DNA from: Pontibacter fetidus
GTDB lineage: Bacteria; Bacteroidota; Bacteroidia; Cytophagales; Hymenobacteraceae
Direction: 5' to 3'
Assembly (NCBI RefSeq): GCF_010119545.1
Contig: NZ_JAAEAA010000001.1
Coordinates: 62,001-126,000, forward strand
Length of the DNA stretch: 64,000 bases
Below the pieces are notes generated by a model. The model saw nothing but the letters and a program-made list of their open reading frames with translations. It did not search any database and had not been told where the DNA came from. Position numbers and translations under genes: made by a program. Below, in pieces: positions 1-8,861 of this stretch. How positions within the stretch are numbered: the stretch's first letter is position 1; every line of letters starts with the position of its first letter.

Positions 1-328
1 TAAAATCCATGAACTTCTCGAGCTGGGCTTTTATACCTTCCTGGTTTGCACGTAGGGTTGCCTCGTCCAGCAAATTACGTTCGGCTGACTTACCTGATGG
101 ATCGCCGATCATACCGGTAGCACCACCAACCAATGCAACAGGTTTATGGCCGGCACGCTGCAGGTGTACCAATAGCATGATAGTTGCCAGGTTACCGATG
201 TGTAAAGAGCTTGCGGTCGGGTCGAAGCCAATGTAGCCGGTGGTCATGCCAGATGCCAGTTGCTCTTCGGTGCCGGGCATGAAATCGTGGAGCATGCCTC
301 TCCATCTTAGTTCTTCTATCAGGTTCAT
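1..328 (-). CDS. tyrS: Tyrosyl-tRNA synthetase, N-terminal part (runs off the left edge)
   Basis: Read on the minus strand this encodes the first 109 residues of a class I tyrosyl-tRNA synthetase, which charges tRNA-Tyr in the cytoplasm. The start [12 protein letters not shown], the segment [16 protein letters not shown] and the following [14 protein letters not shown] are the standard TyrS N-terminus. HIGN is the HIGH-type ATP-binding signature, and the GDPSGK block belongs to the tyrosine/ATP pocket. The KMSKS loop and the tRNA-binding C-terminus lie outside the window. A TATATTTG -7 box on the same strand at 355-362 gives a leader of roughly 20 nt. The gene is divergent from holA. The family assignment is secure; the full length is unknown. 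Confidence 0.95.
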   Translation of the reverse strand, partial: MNLIEELRWRGMLHDFMPGTEEQLASGMTTGYIGFDPTASSLHIGNLATIMLLVHLQRAGHKPVALVGGATGMIGDPSGKSAERNLLDEATLRANQEGIKAQLEKFMDF

Positions 329-354
329 CTATACTTTAATTCTTCTATTCTCAG

Positions 355-362
355 CAAATATA
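355..362 (-). promoter_or_regulatory. tyrS promoter -7 box
   Basis: On the minus strand this reads TATATTTG, an exact match to the Bacteroidota -7 consensus TAnnTTTG, 26 nt before the tyrS start codon. No clear TTTG -33 box is seen about 19 nt further upstream. Confidence 0.5.
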
Positions 363-384
363 AAAAAGAGTTGGCAGTTAACAC

Positions 385-440
385 GGCTATACTTTAAATG
401 ATGGCCGAAGAAAGTATAAATAGGTTTTTAAAGTATAGCC
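385..440. repeat. Inverted repeat between divergent tyrS and holA
   Basis: A perfect 14-bp inverted repeat: GGCTATACTTTAAA at 385-398 and its reverse complement at 427-440, separated by 28 bp. Outside these arms AGTTGGC (369-375) and GCCAACT (438-444) also mirror each other. The element sits between two divergent genes, so it could be a regulator site or a cruciform. It could also simply contain two copies of the TATACTT word that is common across this window. Confidence 0.6.
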
Positions 441-528
441 AACTTTAGTATCCTTCTAAATTATAAAACATGCACCTACCTGATGGCTTAAACTATAAGT
501 TTATTCTTCATCTTTCGGGCTTATACCT

Positions 529-536
529 TAAATTTG
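529..536 (+). promoter_or_regulatory. holA promoter -7 box
   Basis: TAAATTTG matches TAnnTTTG and lies 31 nt before the ATG chosen for holA. No convincing -33 box was found. Confidence 0.4.
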
Positions 537-567
537 TGTAGCTATACTTTTGACTTTAACCACACTC

Positions 568-1614
568 ATGGCCCATACACCTGAAGGCATTTTAGAGCAG
601 CTCAAAAAGCGGGAATTTGCACCTGTATACTTTCTGCAGGGCGAAGAGCCTTACTACATCGATCTGATATCGGATTACATAGAGCAGCATGCGTTGCAGG
701 AACATGAAAAGGGCTTTAACCAGGTTGTGATTTATGGAAAAGATGTAGACGTGGCGACAGTTTTGCTGCAAGCCAAGCGTTTCCCGATGATGGCCGACCG
801 TTCGGTAGTTATAGTTAAGGAAGCCCAGAGTATACAGGATATTGATAAAGAAGACCCTGCCAAGTTGCTGGAAGCCTACCTTAAAAATCCGCTACCATCA
901 ACTATACTTGTTTTTGCCTATAAGCATAAAACATTGGATGGCCGCAAAGCGCTGTCGAAGGCCTTTGCGCAACATTCGGTGATGCTTACTACCAAAAAGC
1001 TGTACGATAACCAGGTGCCTGCATGGGTTACCAGTTACCTGAAAAGCAAAAGTATAAAAGCAACGCCGCAGGCCGTACAGCAGTTGAGCGAGTTTATAGG
1101 CGCAGACCTGAGCCGTTTGGCAAACGAAATTGATAAGCTTTTACTGAACCTGAAACCTGGCCAGACGATTGATGAGCGTGTGGTACAGGAGAATGTTGGC
1201 ATCAGTAAAGAGTATAACATTTTCGAACTACAAGCTGCTATCATTGCCCAGGACGTGCTGAAGGCCAACCGCATTGTCAACTACTTTGAAGCCAATCCAA
1301 AAAATAACCCGGTTATACCTAACATTGGGATGCTATTTTCGTTTTTCACGAAGTTGCTGAGTTTGCATGCCGCAGCCGATAAATCGGAGGGCGGGCTAAA
1401 AAAACTGTTGGGGCAGCAGGCCTGGAAAGTGAAGGAATTTCAGCATGCGATGCGCATTTACCCGATAAACAGGGTAGTAGATATTATTCACTATTTACGG
1501 GAAGCGGACCTGCAATCGAAAGGTATAACGGGGGGCGATATGAGCGAGGCGGATATACTTCGGGAATTAGTATTTAAGATCCTGCATCCTGTTCCGAAAA
1601 CGTTGGCCATCTAA
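568..1614 (+). CDS. holA: DNA polymerase III subunit delta
   Basis: Encodes a 348-residue HolA-like clamp-loader subunit, which opens the beta sliding clamp during replication. The N-terminal part (FAPVYFLQGEEPYYID, RFPMMADRSVVIVKEAQ, STILVFAYKHKTLDGRK) follows the AAA+-like fold of delta, which lacks an ATPase Walker site. The middle (LSEFIGADLSRLANEIDKLLL) is the conserved delta lid region, and the C-terminal third is the helical collar domain. Length is normal for the family. An in-frame TTG lies 18 nt upstream, but the ATG at 568 (MAHTPEGILEQL) gives the expected N-terminus. The gene stands alone, divergent from tyrS. Confidence 0.9.
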   Translation: MAHTPEGILEQLKKREFAPVYFLQGEEPYYIDLISDYIEQHALQEHEKGFNQVVIYGKDVDVATVLLQAKRFPMMADRSVVIVKEAQSIQDIDKEDPAKLLEAYLKNPLPSTILVFAYKHKTLDGRKALSKAFAQHSVMLTTKKLYDNQVPAWVTSYLKSKSIKATPQAVQQLSEFIGADLSRLANEIDKLLLNLKPGQTIDERVVQENVGISKEYNIFELQAAIIAQDVLKANRIVNYFEANPKNNPVIPNIGMLFSFFTKLLSLHAAADKSEGGLKKLLGQQAWKVKEFQHAMRIYPINRVVDIIHYLREADLQSKGITGGDMSEADILRELVFKILHPVPKTLAI

Positions 1615-1832
1615 TTTTACGTGGGTATACAATAATTCAGCTAGCAGGACATTATATACTTGTTACCCTATATTTTGTTTGCCGGCAACTATAGGTTATG
1701 AAAACAGGACCGGTACACGTCGGTAAAAATTGTTAACTTTGATTGAAGTGGCGCGTACAGTTCGCCATTTATACTTTATATTATTCAAAACGATATTGCT
1801 CTGACCAAGTCAGGTCGTTTTATAAAAACACG

Positions 1833-4800
1833 ATGAAGATAGCGTACAAAATAGCACTGGCATCCGTACTCGCAGGAGGTTCTCATGTAGTGGTGGCCCA
1901 GAACACGCAGGTTTTTACAGCCAAAGATAAATACTTTCATGAGGGACTTGAGCTTTTTGACCGTGCCAAGTATGGCGCCGCTCAGGAAGCATTCCGGAAA
2001 TACATCGAACTGATCGGCGACAACGCCAAAACGGCCGATGCGCAATATTATTACGCACTGAGTGGTTTATACTTGCTGCACCCTGATGCGGAACAGCTTA
2101 TCCTGAACTTTGCCAAAAACTACCCGGCGCACCCAAAAACGGCGCTTGCTAACTACGAACTGGGCTTATACTACTTTGAGCAGAAAGACTATAAAAAAGT
2201 TGTAGACCTGCTGAAAAAGGCACCAACGCACTTGCTCAGTATAAAACAGAACAAGGAGCTGGAGTTTAAGCTGGGATATTCCTATTTCGCTACCAAAGAT
2301 TTTGCGAACGCGAAACTATACTTCGATAAGAACAAGACGACCGGTTTCCGGGAAGATGAGCACCGCTTTGCCTATGCATCCAACTATTACGCTGGTTACA
2401 TCGCGTACCGCAACGGCGATTATGCAGCCGCCAAAAAAGACCTGCTGATTGCTGAGAAAAATGAAGCCTATGCGCAAATCGTACCTTACATGATCACGGA
2501 GATTTTGTATAAGGAAAATGATGTGTATGAAGTGATCCGTTACGGTGAAGCAGCTTTAGCCAAAACACCAAAAGTTCAGCAAGCCGATGAGATAGCGCTT
2601 TTAGTAGGGGATGCTTATTATCAGCGGGCTGACTACAAAACGGCAGATAAATTTTTCAACCAATACGCCCAGGGTAAAAAGTCTTTAGATCCGGTAATTC
2701 AGTACAAACTGGCTTATACCGACTATAAGAACAACAACTATAAAGAGGCTATCACCAATTTTAAAGCTGTAGCGCTTAAAAAAGATGCGCTGGGGCAAAA
2801 TGCGGCTTATTACCTTGGCTTAAGCTACCTGCGCGAAAACAACAAGCAGTTCGCACAAACCGCTTTCGACCAGGCCCGCAAAAACGACCACGACAAAGAT
2901 GTGACCGAAGCCGCTACCTTAAAGTATGCGCAGGTGAGCTACGAACTTGGTAACTATAGAGAAGTCATCAATTCGCTTACCACCTTTGGCAAAGACTACC
3001 CGGACTCTGACCAGACCAATGAGGCCGATGATTTGTTAAGCGAAGCCTACTTCAGCTCTAACAACTACCCGGAAGCTATTCGCCATATCGAGAGCATGCC
3101 GAAGAAGAGTTACAAGATTTTAACAACTTATCAGCGTGTGACTTATCTGCATGGTGTTAATCTTTTTAACGAAGCTAAATTCCCGGCAGCTGTGGCTATG
3201 TTAGATAAGTCGTTGCAGTACCCTTATGATAAAGAAGTAACCGCTGCATCGCATTTTATAAAAGGGGAAGCTTACTCTGTTGGGCAGCGTTATAACGATG
3301 CTATTAACAGTTATGCGGCCGTTTTCCGTAATACCACAGCTGCAAAATCTGATTATTACCTAAAGTCGCGCTACGGTATTGGGTATGCCTACTATAACAC
3401 CAAGCAGTATGACAAGGCGCTGCCACATTTCCGGGAATTTGTGAACGGCACCAAGCCGGGCAACCCAAACCACTACGATGCCATGCTACGCCTTGCTGAC
3501 CTGTATTATGTTAGCAAAAACTATAAGCAGGCCGAAGACCTCTACGATAAAGTAATTGCCTCTAATTCGCCGGATAAAGATTATGCTTATTTCCAGCGTG
3601 GGGTGCTGGCTGGTATAACCGGTAACAAGGCACAAGCCGAACAGAACCTGAAGAAGGTACTTGCCGAGTTCCCGCAATCGCGTTACGCCGATGATGCCCA
3701 ATACCAGGCCGCTATACTTGACTTTGAAGCAGGAAACTATGGTCCGGCTGTGGCAGGCTTTACCCAACTAATAAATTCAGGGTCTACGAGCAAGCTTATA
3801 CCAAATGCACTGCTTAAACGCGGACAGGCGAATGCAAACCAAGGCAAACACAACGAAGCCATTCAGGATTTCAAACGTGTGCTGGATGAATTTCCATCGT
3901 CTAAAGTAGCAAGTGGTGCCTTGTATAGTTTACAGGAGTCGCTGGCAGCACAGAACCGAAACGAAGAATTTGATGCTTACCTGGCTAAGTATAAATCCAA
4001 CAACCCGGAAAGTACGGCCTTGGAAAGTATTGAGTTTGAAGCCGCTAAGACCTTGTACTTCAATGAAAAGTATGAGCAGGCAGTAACCAAACTGGAAGCC
4101 TATTTAACTGCTTATCCGAAAAGTCCGTTTGTGAATGATGCCCGCTACTTCTTAGCAGATTCGTACCTGAAACAGAACAACAACCAGGCTGGTCTGCAGC
4201 GCATGAAGGAAGTTATTGCCGAGAACAAATCGGAATACGTGAACCGTGCGATACAGAAAGTAGCCGACCTGGAATTTGCAGCAAAGAACTATAGAGAAGC
4301 CATTAAATACTATAGCCGCCTGCGCGATGTTGCCGCAAACCGCAAGGAACAGCAGAATGCGCTTACCGGTTTAATGATGAGCTATTATAACACCAACGAC
4401 TATGCAAACAGCAAGCGTATTGCCAGCGAACTGATCAGTCAGGGTAATGCTGCGATTAACGCTTATAATACGGCCATGCTGTACAAAGCAAAATCGACTT
4501 ATGCGCAAGGTGACCTGGTGCAGGCGCTGAAAGAATTTAAAGAAACGGCTGCGGCTGCATCGGACGTACATGGCGCCGAAGCGCAATACATGGTTGCTGA
4601 AATATTGTATAAGCAGAAGAAATATAAAGAGTCGCTGGATGAAGCCTTTGCCTTTAATAACAAGTTCTCGAATCATGATTACTGGTTAGGGAAAGCGTTC
4701 CTCATCATTGCCGATAACTATACAGCTCAGAACGAACTCTTCCAGGCAAAGGCAACCCTTAATTCGATTATTGAAGGGTCGCCGGTTGCTGAGATAGTGG

Positions 4801-4886
4801 AAGAAGCAAAAGTGAAGCTGGACAAACTTAATGGCGGCAAAGGTGCTGATACAACTAACGTTAATCCGGAAGGTCAGCAGAAGTAA
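1833..4886 (+). CDS. Periplasmic TPR-repeat protein of the envelope cluster
   Basis: Encodes 1017 residues. An N-terminal signal peptide (MKIAYKIALASVLAGG...VVAQ) is followed by tetratricopeptide repeats along almost the entire chain, recognisable by recurrent pairs such as YYALSGLYLL, ANYELGLYYFEQKDYKKVVDLL, DDAQYQAAILDFEAGNYGPAVAGF and YMVAEILYKQKKYKESLDEAF. It has no catalytic motif and should act as a protein scaffold in the periplasm. It starts a run of genes that includes a barrel, a SPOR protein and TolQ/TolR/TonB homologues, so a role like that of the Tol-associated TPR protein CpoB/YbgF is a reasonable inference, although this protein is far longer. A longer reading from TTG 1743 is possible, but the ATG at 1833 puts the signal peptide at the N-terminus. 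The C-terminus is polar (KGADTTNVNPEGQQK). Confidence 0.85.
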   Translation: MKIAYKIALASVLAGGSHVVVAQNTQVFTAKDKYFHEGLELFDRAKYGAAQEAFRKYIELIGDNAKTADAQYYYALSGLYLLHPDAEQLILNFAKNYPAHPKTALANYELGLYYFEQKDYKKVVDLLKKAPTHLLSIKQNKELEFKLGYSYFATKDFANAKLYFDKNKTTGFREDEHRFAYASNYYAGYIAYRNGDYAAAKKDLLIAEKNEAYAQIVPYMITEILYKENDVYEVIRYGEAALAKTPKVQQADEIALLVGDAYYQRADYKTADKFFNQYAQGKKSLDPVIQYKLAYTDYKNNNYKEAITNFKAVALKKDALGQNAAYYLGLSYLRENNKQFAQTAFDQARKNDHDKDVTEAATLKYAQVSYELGNYREVINSLTTFGKDYPDSDQTNEADDLLSEAYFSSNNYPEAIRHIESMPKKSYKILTTYQRVTYLHGVNLFNEAKFPAAVAMLDKSLQYPYDKEVTAASHFIKGEAYSVGQRYNDAINSYAAVFRNTTAAKSDYYLKSRYGIGYAYYNTKQYDKALPHFREFVNGTKPGNPNHYDAMLRLADLYYVSKNYKQAEDLYDKVIASNSPDKDYAYFQRGVLAGITGNKAQAEQNLKKVLAEFPQSRYADDAQYQAAILDFEAGNYGPAVAGFTQLINSGSTSKLIPNALLKRGQANANQGKHNEAIQDFKRVLDEFPSSKVASGALYSLQESLAAQNRNEEFDAYLAKYKSNNPESTALESIEFEAAKTLYFNEKYEQAVTKLEAYLTAYPKSPFVNDARYFLADSYLKQNNNQAGLQRMKEVIAENKSEYVNRAIQKVADLEFAAKNYREAIKYYSRLRDVAANRKEQQNALTGLMMSYYNTNDYANSKRIASELISQGNAAINAYNTAMLYKAKSTYAQGDLVQALKEFKETAAAASDVHGAEAQYMVAEILYKQKKYKESLDEAFAFNNKFSNHDYWLGKAFLIIADNYTAQNELFQAKATLNSIIEGSPVAEIVEEAKVKLDKLNGGKGADTTNVNPEGQQK

Positions 4887-4914
4887 CATACAGTATAAGA
4901 CAGAGAAGCACAAG

Positions 4915-6603
4915 ATGAAAAATAAGATAAGAAAAGCATCGCTGGCCATTGTGTTGTGTGTTGGCTACGCATTTATGAACTCGGCGCAAGCACAGAATAA
5001 CGGCTGGGGTGAAGGAGCAAAGCTGGAGGATGCCGAAGTAGTAGTTGAAAAGAACCGCGTTATAGAACTGCCGAACGCAGCCCGAAACTTTGAGAAATTT
5101 AAAGTGGAGCCGCCGTCGGTAGCTGATAAAACTATAAAGTACCGTTTCCAAGATTACCGTTTGCCGTCTCAGGACATTGAGTTGCAGATGCGCGTGCTGA
5201 CTATAAAGCAGGACGAACTGACAAAACTATACGGCAACTATCTGAAAGCCGGCTTCGGTAACTATGCTACACTATACTTAAAAGGCTATTTCCACAACAA
5301 GCGCTCCGAAACTTCATCGTATGGCGCGGAGGTAAGCCATGTGGGTTCGGCGCGTGGCCCTGAAGTACAGAGCCAGTCGGCGGTTTCCAATACGAGCGTT
5401 GGTGTACATGGCGAGCGCTTTTTACCTGGCTTTACTATTGGTGGTCGCTTAGGCTACGAGCGCGACAAGAACCATTTTTACGGATATGCGCCAGCTTTAA
5501 AAGCTGAAGTGGACAAAGACACCACTAAGCAGATCTTTAACCGGATCAATGCAAACGGGTACATCCATAACCAGACATCTGATTCGCCGCTGTTATACAA
5601 GGCAGGTATAAAACTGAATTACCTGAACGACCGTTACGACATGAGCGAAGCAAACGTGGCGCTTAACCTGAACTCGGAATATGCCATTGATACACTTTCA
5701 GGTTTCCGAGTAGATGCAGACCTGTCTTTTGTGTCGCATAAAGATTCCAGCAGCGTATCACGTCCTTTCTTTAAACTGAACCCAAGTTACGAGCGCCAGT
5801 TTGGCGTTGCCCGTGTAATGATCGGTGCAAACGTAGCCTATACCGGCGATGAAGTAAATGATGCCCGTAAGTTTAACATCTATCCGCAGATACGTTTAGG
5901 CTTAGAGCCTATTAAAGATAACCTTTTGGTATACTTTGGATTAGGTGGGGATTTGCAAAGAGTTACTTTATATGAGCTGACCAAAGAAAATCCGTGGATA
6001 GCACCGAAGGTTGATGTAGCTGATATCAATAAAGGTTTAGAAGTATATGGTGGTTTTTCTGCCAATTTATCGAACTATGTGCACCTTACCGGGCGTGTGG
6101 CTTACCAGAATTACCGCAACCTATACTTCTACAACAACTCCAAAGCCGATTCGACCAAGTTTGACCTGGTGTATGACGATGGTGTAACAAATGTTTTAAA
6201 TATTTATTCGGAAGCAGTTTTCGATTATATCGACGAAGTACGCCTTGGTTTAAAGCTTGATTATAACAAGTATAACACGGCATCCTTAGACCAGCCCTTC
6301 CACCGTCCGGAGCTGATGGCGAGTGTTTTTGGTACCTATAACTTCTACGATAAGATTCTCTTTAATTCAGAACTTTACTATATTGGGAGTTCTTTCGGAC
6401 GTGTGTACAGACCAGACGGTACTTTTGTAACTCGCGAGACAGACAACATTATAGATCTTAACCTGAAAGCGGACTATAAGTTTACAAGTAACTTTACCGT
6501 ATTTTTGATGGCTAATAATTTATTGGGCAACAAATACGAAAGGTTTGTAAATTACCCCGTGAAGAGTATAAACGTGATAGGAGGCGTTACCTATTCATTC
6601 TAG
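4915..6603 (+). CDS. Outer-membrane beta-barrel protein of the TonB-receptor type
   Basis: Encodes 562 residues starting with a signal peptide (MKNKIRKASLAIVLCVGYAF...AQAQ). There is no plug-domain signature. The rest is a series of amphipathic strands with aromatic girdles (YLKAGFGNYATLYLKGYFH, FTIGGRLGYERDKNHFYGY, VHLTGRVAYQNYRNLYFY, ILFNSELYYIGSSFGR), ending in NVIGGVTYSF, a typical barrel C-terminus with a terminal Phe. The family is often labelled TonB-dependent receptor in Bacteroidota, but the apparent lack of a plug and its place next to a TPR protein suggest a structural or tethering role. It begins 28 nt after the TPR gene and ends 6 nt before the SPOR gene. The start chosen is the ATG in front of the signal peptide; an upstream ATG at 4831 overlaps the TPR gene. 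Confidence 0.8.
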   Translation: MKNKIRKASLAIVLCVGYAFMNSAQAQNNGWGEGAKLEDAEVVVEKNRVIELPNAARNFEKFKVEPPSVADKTIKYRFQDYRLPSQDIELQMRVLTIKQDELTKLYGNYLKAGFGNYATLYLKGYFHNKRSETSSYGAEVSHVGSARGPEVQSQSAVSNTSVGVHGERFLPGFTIGGRLGYERDKNHFYGYAPALKAEVDKDTTKQIFNRINANGYIHNQTSDSPLLYKAGIKLNYLNDRYDMSEANVALNLNSEYAIDTLSGFRVDADLSFVSHKDSSSVSRPFFKLNPSYERQFGVARVMIGANVAYTGDEVNDARKFNIYPQIRLGLEPIKDNLLVYFGLGGDLQRVTLYELTKENPWIAPKVDVADINKGLEVYGGFSANLSNYVHLTGRVAYQNYRNLYFYNNSKADSTKFDLVYDDGVTNVLNIYSEAVFDYIDEVRLGLKLDYNKYNTASLDQPFHRPELMASVFGTYNFYDKILFNSELYYIGSSFGRVYRPDGTFVTRETDNIIDLNLKADYKFTSNFTVFLMANNLLGNKYERFVNYPVKSINVIGGVTYSF

Positions 6604-6609
6604 TAACCT

Positions 6610-7737
6610 ATGGTAGCAAAGCACATTAAGTCCTTGCTCTATGACCACGACTGTGTCATCATCCCGGGATTTGGCGGGCTGATAACCCGTTATGTACCGG
6701 CCGTGGTGCACCCGGTAAAACATACCATTACGCCACCATCCAAGCGGGTGGCCTTTAACGAGAAGCTAATTTTAACCGATGGCCTGCTCATCAACACGAT
6801 TGCCTACCATAATGGCATTTCGACAGTTGATGCACAGCAATTGGTAGCGGCTTTTGTTAACCAGGCGAACGATCAATTGAAAACCGATAACCGCTTTGAA
6901 TTAAGCGATATTGGTGTTTTCAGGTATAATGCAGCGCACCGCCTGGAGTTTGAATATAAAGAAGGTGACAACCTGCTGGAGGCCAGCTTTGGCTTACCAG
7001 AGATAACGGCAAGACCAGTGAGGGCAGAGGAATCTGTGGTGCTGCGTACCTTGCTGAAAGACCGCGAGCAGGCGCAACCACAGCAAGGCACTAAACTTAA
7101 GCGCCGCCTGCGCAAGGTGTATACTACAGCTGCCGGTTTAGTAATTGCCGGCCTTACCGGTTCTGCTCTATACTTATTATCGTTACAGACAGAGTATAAC
7201 CTGAGCAGCCTCAACCCGATCACTTTATTTACTTCCGGCACGTTGGGCAGCCATACTTCAGCAAACATCCAGTATACTTCAGACTTTACGCCTCTTTCGC
7301 TTTCTGAACGCCAGTTAGCTTACCAGGAGATGTTACGAACTACGGAGTTTGGAGAAGCAGCCATTCTTGCAACAGAAACTGAAACTATAGCAGACGAAAT
7401 AGCTGATATTGATAGTGTTGCTTTAGCTATTCAGGCTGAACCTGAATTAAATCAGGAAGTTATAGTGGAAGAAATAGCTGAGCCAGTGCTAACAATAAGT
7501 GAAAAGACAGACCGTTTTTATATTATTACCGGCGGTTATGCCCGTTTACAGAACGCCGAAACTGGTCGCGATGCAGTAAGAGCTAATGGCCACGACGGCA
7601 AAGTGCTGACTCCTTTAAAAGGCAGCCGCTTGTTCCGCGTTTCGGTAGCTGATTTTGCCACGGCCGAGGAAGCACAAGGCGCCATGAACCAATACAGAAA
7701 AACATACGGAGACTCCATCTGGGTACTTAACAACTAA
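6610..7737 (+). CDS. HU-CCDC81 and SPOR domain membrane protein
   Basis: Encodes 375 residues. Residues 1-120 resemble the paired HU-like domains of the HU-CCDC81 family (start MVAKHIKSLLYDHDCVIIPG, then FGGLITRY and a second part with IGVFRYN). A single membrane segment follows around residues 172-192 (AAGLVIAGLTGSALYLLSL). After an acidic linker, the last 75 residues form a SPOR domain (RFYIITGGYARLQNAE...GSRLFRVSVADFATAEEA). SPOR domains bind denuded peptidoglycan glycan strands, so the C-terminus should be periplasmic and the HU-like part cytoplasmic. In DNA-binding HU this fold binds DNA; here that role is not shown. It lies 1 nt upstream of the tolQ homologue, which argues for a division or cell-wall function. 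Confidence 0.85.
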   Translation: MVAKHIKSLLYDHDCVIIPGFGGLITRYVPAVVHPVKHTITPPSKRVAFNEKLILTDGLLINTIAYHNGISTVDAQQLVAAFVNQANDQLKTDNRFELSDIGVFRYNAAHRLEFEYKEGDNLLEASFGLPEITARPVRAEESVVLRTLLKDREQAQPQQGTKLKRRLRKVYTTAAGLVIAGLTGSALYLLSLQTEYNLSSLNPITLFTSGTLGSHTSANIQYTSDFTPLSLSERQLAYQEMLRTTEFGEAAILATETETIADEIADIDSVALAIQAEPELNQEVIVEEIAEPVLTISEKTDRFYIITGGYARLQNAETGRDAVRANGHDGKVLTPLKGSRLFRVSVADFATAEEAQGAMNQYRKTYGDSIWVLNN

Positions 7738-7738
7738 T

Positions 7739-8446
7739 ATGCTATCTATCTTATTACAAATCACTACCAGCGCACCTGCCGATACAACTACGCTTGCAGC
7801 AGGTACTGAAGCTGCCGCCGAAACATCTGTTTCCCTTATCGACCTTACCCTGGCCGGTGGCTGGGCAATGTATCCGCTGGCGCTGCTTTCGTTGGCTGCG
7901 GTTTACATTTTTGTAGAGCGCTATCTAACATTAAAAAAAGCTGCTAAAAACCCGGAAGGCTTTAACGACCGCATAAAGAGCATGGTACTGGCCGGCGATA
8001 TTAATGGTGCTAAAATGCTTTGCGCTCAAACCAACACGCCTGTTTCCAGAATGCTTTCTAAAGGTATCAGCCGTATCGGTAACCCACTAAAGAACATCGA
8101 GACATCAATTGAGAACGTAGGTAAGATCGAGATCAGCCGCCTGGAGCGCAATTTATCTGGTCTGGCAACTATAGCTGGTGCCGCGCCAATGCTTGGTTTC
8201 CTAGGTACTGTAACCGGTATGATTCAGGCGTTCATTGCTATTGCGCAGGCCGAAGGCTCTATCAGTCCGAAACTACTTTCTGGTGGTATTTATGAAGCGA
8301 TGGTAACGACAGCTGCTGGTCTGATCATTGGTCTACCGGCGTATGTAGGATATAACTACCTGGTTGGTAAAATCGACAGCATCGTGCATTCTATGGAATA
8401 CTCGTCTATCGAATTCCTTGATCTGTTACAAGAACCACAACTATAA
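7739..8446 (+). CDS. MotA/TolQ/ExbB family proton-channel protein
   Basis: Encodes 235 residues of the ExbB/TolQ type, the inner-membrane stator that couples the proton gradient to TonB- or TolA-like proteins. Three membrane helices are visible: about 40-60 (GGWAMYPLALLSLAAVYIFV), 137-162 (IAGAAPMLGFLGTVTGMIQAF) and 180-203 (EAMVTTAAGLIIGLPAYVGY). The last two carry the family motifs GFLGTVTGM and TTAAGLIIGLPA. It has an N-terminal extension ahead of helix 1, as is common in Bacteroidota. It is followed directly by the ExbD/TolR partner. TolQ and ExbB cannot be separated by sequence alone here; the neighbours favour a Tol-like machine. Confidence 0.9.
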   Translation: MLSILLQITTSAPADTTTLAAGTEAAAETSVSLIDLTLAGGWAMYPLALLSLAAVYIFVERYLTLKKAAKNPEGFNDRIKSMVLAGDINGAKMLCAQTNTPVSRMLSKGISRIGNPLKNIETSIENVGKIEISRLERNLSGLATIAGAAPMLGFLGTVTGMIQAFIAIAQAEGSISPKLLSGGIYEAMVTTAAGLIIGLPAYVGYNYLVGKIDSIVHSMEYSSIEFLDLLQEPQL

Positions 8447-8448
8447 GC

Positions 8449-8847
8449 ATGAATTTACGCTCTAAAAACAGGATAAGCGCCGAGTTCAGTATGTCGTCTA
8501 TGACGGACATCATCTTCCTGCTGCTTATCTTCTTTATGCTTACTTCCAACTTCGTAACGCCTTCTGGTTTACCGGTTAGTTTGCCGTCCAGCAAAACGTC
8601 TAACATCGTAATGCAAAAGATCAGTGTAACGATAACGTCTGATCTGCGCTATGCATTAAATGACCAACCTGTTACAATTGAAAACCTGGAGCCACAGTTG
8701 GCAGCACTTTTGCAGGGAACCCAGGAAGGGGAAGGTGTCGTTGTATTACATGTAGATAAATCGGTACCGGTAGAGCACCTGGCCAGAGTGGCCGGTATTG
8801 CATCTAATCTGAAAGCAAAAGTTACACTGGCTACATTGCCGGAATAA
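8449..8847 (+). CDS. ExbD/TolR family protein
   Basis: Encodes 132 residues: a short cytoplasmic N-terminus, one membrane helix (DIIFLLLIFFMLTSNFV, residues 20-36) and a periplasmic domain. Asp20 at the start of the helix is the conserved protonatable residue of ExbD/TolR that carries protons together with the TolQ/ExbB channel. The motif SMTDIIFLLLIFF is diagnostic. The start lies 2 nt after the stop of the tolQ homologue and the TonB-like gene starts 14 nt after this one, so all three are expected on one mRNA. Confidence 0.92.
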   Translation: MNLRSKNRISAEFSMSSMTDIIFLLLIFFMLTSNFVTPSGLPVSLPSSKTSNIVMQKISVTITSDLRYALNDQPVTIENLEPQLAALLQGTQEGEGVVVLHVDKSVPVEHLARVAGIASNLKAKVTLATLPE

Positions 8848-8861
8848 GTATAAAAAGAATT

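Noticed and set aside
9-236. Plus-strand ORF of 75 residues
   Set aside because: It is the opposite strand of tyrS, whose minus-strand reading has the full TyrS signature.
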